A stretch of DNA of 5,940 bases from Alphaproteobacteria bacterium (GTDB taxonomy: Bacteria; Pseudomonadota; Alphaproteobacteria; Rhizobiales; Beijerinckiaceae): contig RFXE01000118.1 of NCBI GenBank assembly GCA_009921785.1, positions 1 through 5,940 of the forward strand, in the 5' to 3' direction. Shown here in pieces: positions 1-5,861 of this stretch. Below the pieces are notes generated by a model. That model worked only from the letters and a program-made list of their open reading frames with translations. It made no database searches and was not told where the DNA came from. Positions within the stretch are counted from its first letter, which is position 1. The number at the start of each line of letters is the position of its first letter. The translations under genes and the position numbers were made by a program.

Positions 1-185
1 CATCGGCCGAGCGAGCCCTCATTCGCATCGGTTATTTTTCAGGGCCCGCCGAAGGGCTGAAATCAGTGTCCTATCGTGAAGCCTTGATGCGCTTCCAAAA
101 AGATCGTCGTCTTGCCCCTTCAGGCGAGCTTGATGACGCGACAAAGCGGGAGCTCGAAAAGATGTCGGGCCTCCTCGTCGATTAA
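1..185 (+). CDS. Peptidoglycan-binding domain protein, C-terminal end (partial)
   Basis: The gene enters from the left edge; only its last 60 codons are visible, read from base 3 to a TAA at 183-185. The visible protein contains IGYFSGPAEG, then YREALMRFQKDRRLAPSGELDDAT. This is the pattern of a PG_binding_1 domain, a small three-helix fold that binds peptidoglycan: a glycine turn, the F-Q-K/R helix and the G-x-L-D-x-x-T segment. The domain lies at the extreme C-terminus, as it often does in envelope proteins of alphaproteobacteria. The catalytic or anchoring part, if any, is outside the window, so the full function is unknown. The stop codon is followed six bases later by the DUF1491 start, which suggests co-transcription and perhaps translational coupling. 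Domain assignment is by pattern recognition; the family name is fairly secure, the role is inference. Confidence 0.75.
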   Translation, partial: SAERALIRIGYFSGPAEGLKSVSYREALMRFQKDRRLAPSGELDDATKRELEKMSGLLVD

Positions 186-190
186 GCGCC

Positions 191-520
191 ATGGCGCGAT
201 TACGCTCTGATCTTGTTGTTGCCGCGATTTTGAGACGTGCGCAGAGTGCGGGTGCAACAGCCGTGCTCAGGCGACGTGGCGCGGGCGAGGCGGGCGCGAT
301 TTTCATTTCAGTTGATCGTCTTGATGGGCATAATGATCTTTATGCACCAGCACCGCCGCGCATGAATGAGGACGATGATTTGGTAAGGCGCTTTGATGTT
401 ATACTCCCTGCCGCCACACCGCTTGAGGTGAATGATCGCATGGCGCGTGAGGTCAAATTCGACTCTGATCTCTGGTGGGTCGAGATTGAGGATCGCCAAG
501 GGCGCAGTTTTGCGGAATAA
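191..520 (+). CDS. DUF1491 family protein
   Basis: This 109-residue protein matches the DUF1491 family, a small cytosolic-looking family found mainly in alphaproteobacteria and of unknown function. The start RLRSDLVVAAILRRAQSAG and the near-terminal DSDLWWVEIEDRQGR (residues 91-105) are the typical conserved ends. Between them lie a basic stretch (LRRRG, 26-30), a short strand AIFISVD, and an acidic patch (NEDDD, 59-63). There is no signal peptide, membrane segment or cysteine. ATG at 191 fits the family N-terminus, although no clear Shine-Dalgarno sequence precedes it. With only five bases between the upstream stop and this start, translation may be coupled to the peptidoglycan-binding gene. 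The length is normal for the family. The oxidoreductase gene follows after 42 bases on the same strand. Confidence 0.85.
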   Translation: MARLRSDLVVAAILRRAQSAGATAVLRRRGAGEAGAIFISVDRLDGHNDLYAPAPPRMNEDDDLVRRFDVILPAATPLEVNDRMAREVKFDSDLWWVEIEDRQGRSFAE

Positions 521-562
521 CTCTTTTGAGGCTTTAGCGTTCAAATAAAAAGGTCATGCTGC

Positions 563-1624
563 ATGAGTGATCGAACAGTCTCTGTCGCCAGCCATAGCAA
601 GTTATCTTTGGACTCGGATCGCGTTGCTGTACCCGCTGCGGATGTTCAGCGTGTGATTGAAACGATCTTGGAGCATGCGGGTTGCTCATCGTCTGTTGCC
701 CTCGAAGTTGCAGATCATTTGATCGACACAGAATTATGCGGTGTTGAATCGCATGGCGTGATGCGCGTGATGCAATATGCAGATCAATTCGCAAAGGGTG
801 TCATGAATCCGCGCGTCGAAGCCGTCATTGTCAAAAATGATCGAAGTGGCGATGAAGTCGATGGCCGCGGTGGCATTGGTATTCCCGCTATGCGGCTTGC
901 TGTTGATCATTGCGTTTCTTTAGCCAAGGAAAGAGGCATTGCCGCTTTACCGGTAAGACATGTGGGGCATACGGGCCGGTTGGGCGCCTATGCGGAGCGA
1001 GCGGCAAATGAGGGATGTTTAGTCATCATCATTGGCGGCGGCGGCCGACAGAATTGGCGACAAGTGACGCCTTACGGAGGCCGTAAAGCATTGTTGCCGA
1101 CCAATCCTTTTTGCTTTGGCATTCCCGGTGGGCATCAAGGGCCCGTCATTGTTGATTTTGCAACCTCGATCATCGCCGGTGGCTGGCTATATGCCGCGCG
1201 CGCGGCGGGCGCCAAAGTGCCTTTTGGTTCGATCATGAACCGTGATGGTGCGCTCTCCGATGACCCCGCGGATTATTTCAATGGAGGCGCAATTTTGCCT
1301 AAAGGAGGCGCTATGGGTTACGGCCTTGCTGCCATGGCTGAATTGATCTGCGAGGCAATGCTGGGGCCTGTGACAACGGAAGTGAATTGGTTTGTGATCG
1401 CGGTCGATGCGAGTCGCTATCGTGAACCCCATGTTATGACGAGTGTTGCCGAAGAGATTTTAGCAGAGATCAGAGATTGTCCGCCGGCCGAAGGGTTTAA
1501 GCGTGTTGAAGTTCCGGGCGAGCGTGAGCGGCGGCATCGTGATGACAATCTTGATCGAATGATTGCATTACCTCAATTGACGTGGACTGCCATGCGCGAG
1601 CGAGCCGGACGCGCGTCTGTCTGA
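563..1624 (+). CDS. Malate/L-lactate dehydrogenase 2 family oxidoreductase (Ldh family)
   Basis: A 353-residue cytosolic protein of the Ldh_2 family, whose members use NAD(P)H to interconvert 2-oxo and 2-hydroxy or imino acids (malate, sulfolactate, ureidoglycolate, diketogulonate, piperideine-2-carboxylate). Family landmarks are in order: an N-terminal helical part (about 19-58), the catalytic GVESHG with Ser63 and His64, GHTGRLG with His136, the nucleotide-region block LLPTNPFCFGIP (177-188), VDFATS with Asp198, and a C-terminal VPGERE (317-322). Length is normal. In the usual HKGYGLA-type motif this protein reads GGAMGYGLA (248-256), so a commonly conserved lysine is Met251; this may mark a subfamily. 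The substrate cannot be predicted. ATG 563 is preceded by AGG at 551-553, nine bases away, and upstream ATG 556 is out of frame. It may be co-transcribed with the DUF1491 gene. Confidence 0.85.
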   Translation: MSDRTVSVASHSKLSLDSDRVAVPAADVQRVIETILEHAGCSSSVALEVADHLIDTELCGVESHGVMRVMQYADQFAKGVMNPRVEAVIVKNDRSGDEVDGRGGIGIPAMRLAVDHCVSLAKERGIAALPVRHVGHTGRLGAYAERAANEGCLVIIIGGGGRQNWRQVTPYGGRKALLPTNPFCFGIPGGHQGPVIVDFATSIIAGGWLYAARAAGAKVPFGSIMNRDGALSDDPADYFNGGAILPKGGAMGYGLAAMAELICEAMLGPVTTEVNWFVIAVDASRYREPHVMTSVAEEILAEIRDCPPAEGFKRVEVPGERERRHRDDNLDRMIALPQLTWTAMRERAGRASV

Positions 1625-1684
1625 ATAGGACACTCAATGCACACAATGCCTTGTTTTGTCGGTTGAAATGAGGTGCGTTTTTTA

Positions 1685-1712
1685 CTGTCATAATTTGTCA
1701 TGCAATTGTCAT
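1685..1712 (+). promoter_or_regulatory. Candidate Pho box (PhoB-type TGTCAT direct repeats)
   Basis: Three copies of the heptamer C/T-TGTCAT lie at 1685-1691, 1695-1701 and 1706-1712. The last two are exactly 11 bases apart with a 4-base spacer, which is the layout of a PhoB box (CTGTCAT, four bases, CTGTCAT). The first copy sits 10 bases ahead, so all three are on about the same face of the helix. A CATAAT at 1710-1715 could act as a -10 element. The site is about 130 bases upstream of the 97-residue gene and points at it. Phosphate-starvation control is an inference; no binding data can be read from sequence. Confidence 0.5.
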
Positions 1713-1841
1713 AATTGAATTGTGACAGTCTTTTTGCTTGCCAGTGACAGTGGGCTCCCTCAGTCTGCGCCGGTTACGGAGCAAAAAGCATCGATCGAAT
1801 GCTTGCCGTAACGTTGTAGTGAATGTGGGAGGTTAAACGGC

Positions 1842-2135
1842 ATGCATACGGTTATTCGGACCTATTCAGGTCAAGGTGCAGTTGAGACGATTGATCTCAT
1901 CATCGCGAGCAAAAAAGACGTCAAAAAATTGATGCGCGGTGTAAAGGGCTTCATCAGCTATTCCGTTATCAAGACAGAAAAGGGCGGCTTTACAGTTACG
2001 GTTGCCAAAAACGAAAAAGCGTCAGAGGCGATTACGACCGCTGCTCGCGAATGGGTAAGCACGAATGCTGCAGATCTCAAGCCAAAGCCACCGAAGATCG
2101 TTGGTGGAGAGGTTGCTCTTCACATTGATGATTAA
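1842..2135 (+). CDS. Conserved-type small hypothetical protein (97 aa)
   Basis: The start is well supported: GGGAGG at 1827-1832 lies nine bases before ATG 1842. The 97-residue product has no signal peptide, membrane segment or cysteine. It opens with a strand (HTVIRTYSG), has a helix (about 21-33), then RGVKGFISYSVIKTEKGGFTVTVAKNE (32-58), a second helix (SEAITTAAREWVSTNAADL) and a final strand (GEVALHI). This beta-alpha-beta-beta-alpha-beta order, with the central GF-x-SY strand, resembles dimeric alpha/beta-barrel (antibiotic-biosynthesis-monooxygenase-like) proteins. I recognise it only as a type of small protein common in Hyphomicrobiales, of unknown function. Its upstream gap carries the Pho-box-like repeats, so it may respond to phosphate supply. 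It converges on the DUF2336 gene, with 51 bases between the two stop codons. Confidence 0.8.
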   Translation: MHTVIRTYSGQGAVETIDLIIASKKDVKKLMRGVKGFISYSVIKTEKGGFTVTVAKNEKASEAITTAAREWVSTNAADLKPKPPKIVGGEVALHIDD

Positions 2136-2192
2136 TCATTATGTAATGTGAGCCGGTCGATATCGATTAGTTGTGAGCCTAAGAAATTAGGC
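2128..2192. repeat. Palindromes between the convergent genes
   Basis: Three inverted repeats occupy the junction: ATGATTAATCAT at 2128-2139, which spans the stop of the 97-residue gene, TCGATATCGA at 2157-2166, and the hairpin GCCTAA-GAAA-TTAGGC at 2177-2192, which includes the stop of the DUF2336 gene. The last has a six-base-pair stem and, read on the + strand, a GNRA-type loop. None is followed by a T-tract in either direction, so they are at most weak or factor-dependent terminators. Confidence 0.35.
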
Positions 2193-3254
2193 GACAGCAT
2201 CCATCTCAATGACTGACGGCCTTTGAGGCATTGATGCCCGGTCCCGCGTGGCTTTATCGCGCTTTTGATGTTGCGGCATGATCATAGCGTCGAGTAGAAT
2301 TTTTGCGGTTCCTGTCGAAAGGCATTCAAGCACGTCTTCAGCGCCTCCGGGACGAAGCGTCATCACTGGATCGACTGCGATAAGACGTAACACCCGACCG
2401 ATTTCGCTTTTAGCCAATCCCAAGGATAGACATGTGAGCGCCGCAACCGCGCCATCAGGCTGATTAAGTCGCGGTTGAAAGGTGGGAGCGCTTTGACTTA
2501 ATCCAGCGCTTGCCGCGAGAGCAGAAAGAACCCCGTCACGGTCTTGTTGCTCAATGGCATTTATGAGTGAATGCGGTGGAGCTTTCGATGGTAATCCATA
2601 GAGAGGTGAAGTCGAGTGTTCCTCTATGGCTTCCTTCATAAGAGCTGCTCTTTGTGTGGGGGAGGCCTTTTCGAAAAGCTTCGCTCGTTGGTGAAAAGAT
2701 AAATCGTCACGATCAAGAAGAAGCGTGGCGAGTTTCTGATCTTTTCTTGCCCGAAGCAGAAGATGATCGACGACCCGATGCGCGTCTGTGAGTGCACGGC
2801 TTTCGGCCAGAAGATGATCAATCACGGCATCATCACGATCAATCAATCCTGAGAGGATTAGGGGATCAAGATGGGGACGGCTCGCTACCGCGCGCGCTTC
2901 ATCAAGAGTTCCTGTTGTCGCGCGATGCAAAAGAATTGCGGGGGGCAGTGTTTGGGCCCCCGCAAGCGCAATCAGACTTGAACGATCGCCGCGGGCTAGA
3001 AATACGTAAGCGAGAGACGGTGTCATATGGCCTGCTGAGGTCAGCATTTCTGCGCATATACGGGCGATCTTTTCGGAGGCTCGCGGCAAAAGTGCGTAGA
3101 CCTCGGCGGCGATGGCAGTCTCCGAAGTGTGAGCAGGGAGACCGAAATTATCGGGCGAAGCGGTTGTTTCTTCTTCGTTTTGATAATTGAAGGAATGCTT
3201 AGTACGGCGTGACAAGCGTGGGTCTTCCGTCGCTCTTTCAAACGCCAAGGCCAT
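2187..3254 (-). CDS. DUF2336 domain-containing protein
   Basis: A 355-residue protein of the DUF2336 family, alphaproteobacterial proteins made of degenerate HEAT-like helical repeats with no established function. Residues 45-325 are a series of helix pairs. The family-like part is clearest in VFLARGDRSSLIALAGAQ (84-101), RPHLDPLILSGLIDRDDAVIDHLL (126-149) and RARKDQKLATLLLDRDDLS (168-186). The N-terminal 40 residues are polar and probably disordered, and the C-terminal tail (326-355) is basic and polar. There is no signal peptide or membrane segment, so it is probably a cytosolic scaffold or partner-binding protein (inference). Start ATG is at 3254-3252. GGGAGG (3273-3268) is about 13 bases ahead, which is longer than usual, and sits next to a strong inverted-repeat block. 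It is divergent from the 60-residue gene, with a CtrA-like site between them. Confidence 0.85.
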   Translation of the reverse strand: MALAFERATEDPRLSRRTKHSFNYQNEEETTASPDNFGLPAHTSETAIAAEVYALLPRASEKIARICAEMLTSAGHMTPSLAYVFLARGDRSSLIALAGAQTLPPAILLHRATTGTLDEARAVASRPHLDPLILSGLIDRDDAVIDHLLAESRALTDAHRVVDHLLLRARKDQKLATLLLDRDDLSFHQRAKLFEKASPTQRAALMKEAIEEHSTSPLYGLPSKAPPHSLINAIEQQDRDGVLSALAASAGLSQSAPTFQPRLNQPDGAVAALTCLSLGLAKSEIGRVLRLIAVDPVMTLRPGGAEDVLECLSTGTAKILLDAMIMPQHQKRDKATRDRASMPQRPSVIEMDAVA

Positions 3255-3273
3255 GCTTCTTACTGCGCCTCCC

Positions 3274-3312
3274 TTAGGGGGTTCCCCCCTTCGGCCTAAG
3301 CCGAATCCCTAA
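3274..3312 (-). promoter_or_regulatory. Structured leader (nested inverted repeats) ahead of the DUF2336 gene
   Basis: Read on the - strand, this block holds an outer pair TTAGGG (3312-3307) and CCCTAA (3279-3274). Inside it are the perfect hairpin TTCGGC-TTAG-GCCGAA (3305-3290) and a G-run followed by a C-run (3289-3277) that can form GGGG-GGAA-CCCC with a GNRA loop. The outer stem and the G/C-run hairpin share bases and therefore compete. The ribosome binding site GGGAGG follows immediately at 3273-3268. This could be a translational control element or mRNA stabiliser; the mechanism is inference. Confidence 0.4.
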
Positions 3313-3341
3313 TCGACTTCTCGACCGTAGAGGGTCAATCG

Positions 3342-3356
3342 TTAGCGAAGCGTTAA
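3342..3356. promoter_or_regulatory. Candidate CtrA binding site
   Basis: TTAG at 3342-3345, seven bases, then TTAA at 3353-3356 matches the CtrA consensus TTAA-N7-TTAA with one mismatch. The second half continues as TTAACCAT, a form often seen at CtrA half-sites. The site lies in the 160-base divergent region, about 60 bases from the GTG of the small gene and about 90 from the DUF2336 start. A -35-like TTGACC (3338-3333) follows on the - strand. Cell-cycle control of either gene is inference from this match alone. Confidence 0.4.
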
Positions 3357-3401
3357 CCATATCCAGTCATTGGTGATGGTGGTGCTAACCTCATGATCCG
3401 A

Positions 3402-3409
3402 GAGGAGAG
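3402..3409 (+). promoter_or_regulatory. Strong ribosome binding site that fixes a GTG start
   Basis: GAGGAGAG lies five bases upstream of GTG 3415, with its AGGAG core seven bases away. This is close to ideal spacing and supports translation of the 60-residue frame from a non-ATG codon. Confidence 0.65.
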
Positions 3410-3414
3410 TTCCT

Positions 3415-3597
3415 GTGGCCAAGATCATACAATTCGAGCCTTTGCGGCGTGAAAAGCGCGTGCCTGCAGATTTAACAGCACCGTGCCGGATCATCCTTTT
3501 TACTGGCGTGCAATACGAACACTCTGAAAAGACGGGCAAGAGGAAGAAGGTTCGTACGCCCAGTTCAACGCCACGAGCTCGTCGGCGCAAAGCGTAA
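3415..3597 (+). CDS. Small basic hypothetical protein (60 aa, GTG start)
   Basis: A 60-residue protein starting at GTG 3415 behind a strong ribosome binding site. It opens with MAKIIQFEPLRREKRV, has a hydrophobic core CRIILFTGVQYEH (24-36) with the only cysteine at 24, and ends in a very basic tail: eleven Lys/Arg between residues 39 and 60, finishing PRARRRKA. The layout, a short strand or helix core plus a cationic disordered tail, suggests a nucleic-acid- or ribosome-associated small protein, but this is inference. I have an impression of similar small alphaproteobacterial proteins but cannot name a family. There is no signal peptide or membrane segment. It is divergent from the DUF2336 gene and could share its CtrA-like control region. 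No clear terminator with a T-tract follows. Confidence 0.65.
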   Translation: MAKIIQFEPLRREKRVPADLTAPCRIILFTGVQYEHSEKTGKRKKVRTPSSTPRARRRKA

Positions 3598-3898
3598 CTT
3601 CATCGCAATTTATGATGACTTTCATCATTCTAAAAAAGAAAACATCTGCCCCATTGAAAAAGTTGGGGTCATAGGCGGGCGTTTTTACGCCTAATATCCG
3701 ACATTTGTGGGCCACTTAGCAGCGCCATACTATCCGTTCACATGGCCATGTTTGTCGAGATCTAGATTTTTAGATCGGAGACCAAAAAGGTGCATCGTAT
3801 GCTCATACGGCGCGTATATATTGCCCGAAACGGTTGAAACTTCTTAGGTAACGCACTAAGCCTTGCACCCCGCGTTCTCTTTGGGTGCTCACACTGTC
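3598..3898. other. Gap without a gene, rich in short inverted repeats
   Basis: No convincing coding frame is present. The gap contains a run of small inverted repeats: ATGATG/CATCAT (3612-3628), CCCCA/TGGGG (3649-3668), TAGGCG/CGCCTA (3672-3693, with T5 in the loop), the perfect palindrome CATGGCCATG (3741-3750), GATCTA/TAGATC (3759-3776) and CGTATG/CATACG (3796-3809). None has a downstream T-tract that would make it a standard terminator of the 60-residue gene. The right part probably holds the promoter of ycgN. A structured small RNA is possible but unproven. Confidence 0.45.
3796..3809. promoter_or_regulatory. Operator-like inverted repeat upstream of ycgN
   Basis: CGTATG-CT-CATACG is a perfect 6-2-6 palindrome. 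It lies seven bases upstream of TATATT (3817-3822), a possible -10 element for ycgN, although no good -35 is visible. The position would suit a regulator acting at the promoter. No known regulator is recognised. Confidence 0.3.
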
Positions 3899-4381
3899 AT
3901 GACTGAAGCCCTTCCGTTTTGGGAACAGAAATCTCTCGAGGAGATGTCATACTCCGAGTGGGAAAGCCTCTGCGATGGCTGCGGACGATGCTGTCTCGTC
4001 AAATTAGAAGATGAAGATACGGGTGCCTATTATGCAACAGATCTTTATTGCCGTCTTTTAAATCCACAGACTTGTAGATGTAGCAATTATTCAGGTCGTC
4101 AGGAGCATGTTTCCGATTGTGTTAAACTGACGCCGCATGAAGCGCGAACACTGAAATGGCTTCCCCCAAGCTGCGCCTATCGTCTTCTTGCTGAGGGGAA
4201 ACCTTTAGAAGATTGGCACCCTTTGATCTCTGGCAGAGCTGAAAGCGTCGAAGAGGCGGGAGTATCTGTGAAGGGACGTCTATTTGCCTCTGAGACAGAA
4301 TTATCTTTTGATCAGTTTCCAGAGCGAATAAAAAAATGGCCTTTGGCGTGGCCTAAAAAACCCAAAAAGCCTAAATCATAA
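3899..4381 (+). CDS. ycgN: YcgN family cysteine-cluster protein (UPF0260)
   Basis: A 160-residue protein that resembles E. coli YcgN along most of its length. The start TEALPFWEQKSLEEMSYSEW is followed by the CxxCxxCC cluster LCDGCGRCCL (Cys25, 28, 31, 32), then further cysteines at 51, 59, 61, 74 and 92 and the conserved WLPPSCAYRLLAEGKPLEDWHPL (88-109). Nine cysteines in this pattern suggest binding of metal, probably zinc or iron; the cellular role of the family is not established. There is no signal peptide. A basic tail, KKWPLAWPKKPKKPKS, ends the protein. The frame is open further up to TTG 3863, but ATG 3899 aligns with the family N-terminus and is preferred. Its ribosome binding site is weak, so the start is slightly uncertain. 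It stands alone between two gaps. Confidence 0.85.
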   Translation: MTEALPFWEQKSLEEMSYSEWESLCDGCGRCCLVKLEDEDTGAYYATDLYCRLLNPQTCRCSNYSGRQEHVSDCVKLTPHEARTLKWLPPSCAYRLLAEGKPLEDWHPLISGRAESVEEAGVSVKGRLFASETELSFDQFPERIKKWPLAWPKKPKKPKS

Positions 4382-4470
4382 AAAATTTGAGTAGGAATCA
4401 GATCGGAATAAGCCCTATTTTCAGATAACTCTCTAGGAATTTCTAAAATATATCGATCACGCCATTTAAA

Positions 4471-4499
4471 TTGAAAGATCAGTACTATTTGTCTATAAA
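4471..4499 (+). promoter_or_regulatory. Sigma-70-type promoter of the serine protease gene
   Basis: TTGAAA at 4471-4476 and TATAAA at 4494-4499 are separated by exactly 17 bases, and each differs from consensus at one position. Transcription would start near 4506, leaving a leader of about 28 bases before ATG 4534. This predicts that the protease is expressed on its own rather than from ycgN. Confidence 0.6.
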
Positions 4500-4526
4500 T
4501 CATTTCGATGTTTAGCCTTGGATCTT

Positions 4527-4531
4527 AAGGA
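4527..4531 (+). promoter_or_regulatory. Ribosome binding site with unusually short spacing
   Basis: AAGGA ends only two bases before ATG 4534. No alternative in-frame start fits the signal peptide better, so the start is kept, but translation may be inefficient. Confidence 0.4.
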
Positions 4532-4533
4532 TC

Positions 4534-5292
4534 ATGATCTCTTCTCGTTTTAAAAAATATCTGAAGTTAATCAGCTCAATCGGCCTATTTTTAATTTTAT
4601 CTTTCTCTGTAGGCCATAATGCATTTGCTGTGGTTCAAGGAAATTTGGATCAAAGTTTCGTTCATAACTCAGTTATGGTTCTTGATAATCGCGGAAATGT
4701 TTGTAGTGGTGTCGTTATTCGCCAAGACGTTGTATTAACCGCAGCTCATTGTATCGCAACAGCTTCAGATTGGCGAATTCATTGGCGTGATGAGAGCAAT
4801 GCTCCCATACTTGTTCAGCCAAAACATGTGAAAATTCATCCGCAATATAATTCTAAGGCAATCAAAAACAGAAATATTTCAATTGATATGGCCTTGGTAA
4901 AACTTGCCGAGCCGTTGCCGTCTCAATTTTGGCCGATAAGTCTTTCTGACATACAGGAATTGCCTGCTGGTGATCCTGTTATTGTTGCTGGATATGGTTT
5001 GTCAGATGAAAAAAATTCAAAAGCACTTGGTAAATTTAGGAGCGCAGCACTCTCTGTGATTGAGCCTTATGGAAAGAGTAAAATACTCCTTTGGCTGGAA
5101 GATCCGCTTTCGGGTGGCGCAGGCGGATGTCATGGCGATTCTGGTGGTCCATTGATTCATAATGGCTCTGTTGTAGGAATCACCGCTTGGACAACAGGGA
5201 AGGGTCGTTCAGATTGTGGCGTTTACACCCAAGGAGCGCTTATTGCCCCTCAGAGAGAATGGATTGAAAGTGTGATCCAGTCTTGGTTATGA
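4534..5292 (+). CDS. Secreted trypsin-like (S1 family) serine protease
   Basis: A 252-residue chymotrypsin-fold endopeptidase. Residues 1-32 are a signal peptide: a basic start (RFKKYLK), a hydrophobic core (LISSIGLFLILSFSV) and a likely cut after NAFA, so the protein is exported to the periplasm or beyond. The triad is visible as His72 in TAAHC, Asp118 in DMALVKL and Ser203 in GCHGDSGGPL. Four cysteines (57, 73, 199, 228) fit two classic disulfides, C42-C58 and C191-C220 in chymotrypsin numbering. Six residues before Ser203, where trypsin has the specificity aspartate, is Gly197, so arginine/lysine preference is unlikely. There is no activation propeptide of obvious length, and only a few residues separate the signal peptide from the domain. 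Codons are more AT-rich than in the genes to the left. It has its own promoter and no partner gene in view. Confidence 0.88.
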   Translation: MISSRFKKYLKLISSIGLFLILSFSVGHNAFAVVQGNLDQSFVHNSVMVLDNRGNVCSGVVIRQDVVLTAAHCIATASDWRIHWRDESNAPILVQPKHVKIHPQYNSKAIKNRNISIDMALVKLAEPLPSQFWPISLSDIQELPAGDPVIVAGYGLSDEKNSKALGKFRSAALSVIEPYGKSKILLWLEDPLSGGAGGCHGDSGGPLIHNGSVVGITAWTTGKGRSDCGVYTQGALIAPQREWIESVIQSWL

Positions 5293-5639
5293 ATTTAAAG
5301 AACTGAATTTTTATTATCCAAAAATACATTTAAATCTCTGTTGCCTTGATCAAGTGAAAAAATAAAAGCTTGTCGGTTCAAAAATTTGGTGCAGGCTTCC
5401 GGCAAAATAAAATCACTAAAATATATAATTTGTTTAATTTTATGTCACTTTTCAAATAACAGGGAATTTACAGCGAATTTTTTAAATAATTCTATGGGAA
5501 CAGAGCGAGCTTAGGTGGCCGGGAAGCGCTATTGCGTAAGATTCTTTATATAAAATTGGAAATTATATTTTTTAAGTAATTTTCGTGCAGATATTCGATT
5601 TTGTATCGCCTTATGGTGAACTTATTAGTGATAAGCTTA

Positions 5640-5659
5640 GGCTCTTGAGCCAGATTTTT
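5640..5659 (+). terminator. Weak terminator-like hairpin
   Basis: GGCTC-TT-GAGCC (5640-5651), three bases, then five T (5655-5659) resembles a short Rho-independent terminator. The stem is only four to five base pairs and the site is about 350 bases after the protease stop, so it may terminate a long 3' end or another transcript, or be chance. Confidence 0.25.
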
Positions 5660-5815
5660 CGTATATTTTTTCATTAAAATTTAGTCCATAAATTCGTTTT
5701 CAAATTAAATATTTAGTTGATAATATTTTTATTGATAATTGATCAATTTTTTAAATTTTAATAAATTTAATTCTTTCATTTTTTCAAACACTTAATATTT
5801 TAAATTTTGGGCCTT

Positions 5816-5861
5816 GTTGACAACTTTTAGTTGACAAAAATTGGGTCTAATTTGTCCAATT
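5816..5861 (+). repeat. GTTGACAA direct repeat and AATTGG/CCAATT inverted repeat
   Basis: GTTGACAA occurs at 5816-5823 and 5830-5837, 14 bases apart, and each copy contains a perfect -35 hexamer TTGACA. Immediately after, AATTGG (5839-5844) and CCAATT (5856-5861) form a perfect six-base inverted repeat around 11 bases. A partial -10, TCCAAT (5855-5860), lies 18 bases after the second TTGACA and overlaps the inverted repeat. This looks like a promoter with an operator for a gene to the right of the window. Confidence 0.35.

Noticed and set aside
19..306. 95-codon open frame on the - strand
   Set aside because: It is antisense to the peptidoglycan-binding and DUF1491 genes; arginine- and alanine-rich shadow composition.
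1639..1682. Possible terminator after the Ldh-family gene (GCAC ... GTGC followed by T6)
   Set aside because: The stem is only four base pairs around a loop of nearly 30 bases; the T-run alone is not enough.
2792..3190. 132-codon open frame on the + strand
   Set aside because: It lies wholly antisense to the DUF2336 gene, has no ribosome binding site, and its product is an arginine- and glutamine-rich shadow translation.
3342..3590. 82-codon open frame on the - strand
   Set aside because: It is antisense to the well-supported 60-residue gene and has no domain character.
3863..3898. TTG start giving ycgN 12 extra residues
   Set aside because: The extra residues have no counterpart in E. coli YcgN, whose N-terminus aligns with ATG 3899.
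5585..5677. GTG-started 30-codon frame in the AT-rich tail
   Set aside because: No ribosome binding site, hydrophobic chance-like product, and a hairpin lies inside it.
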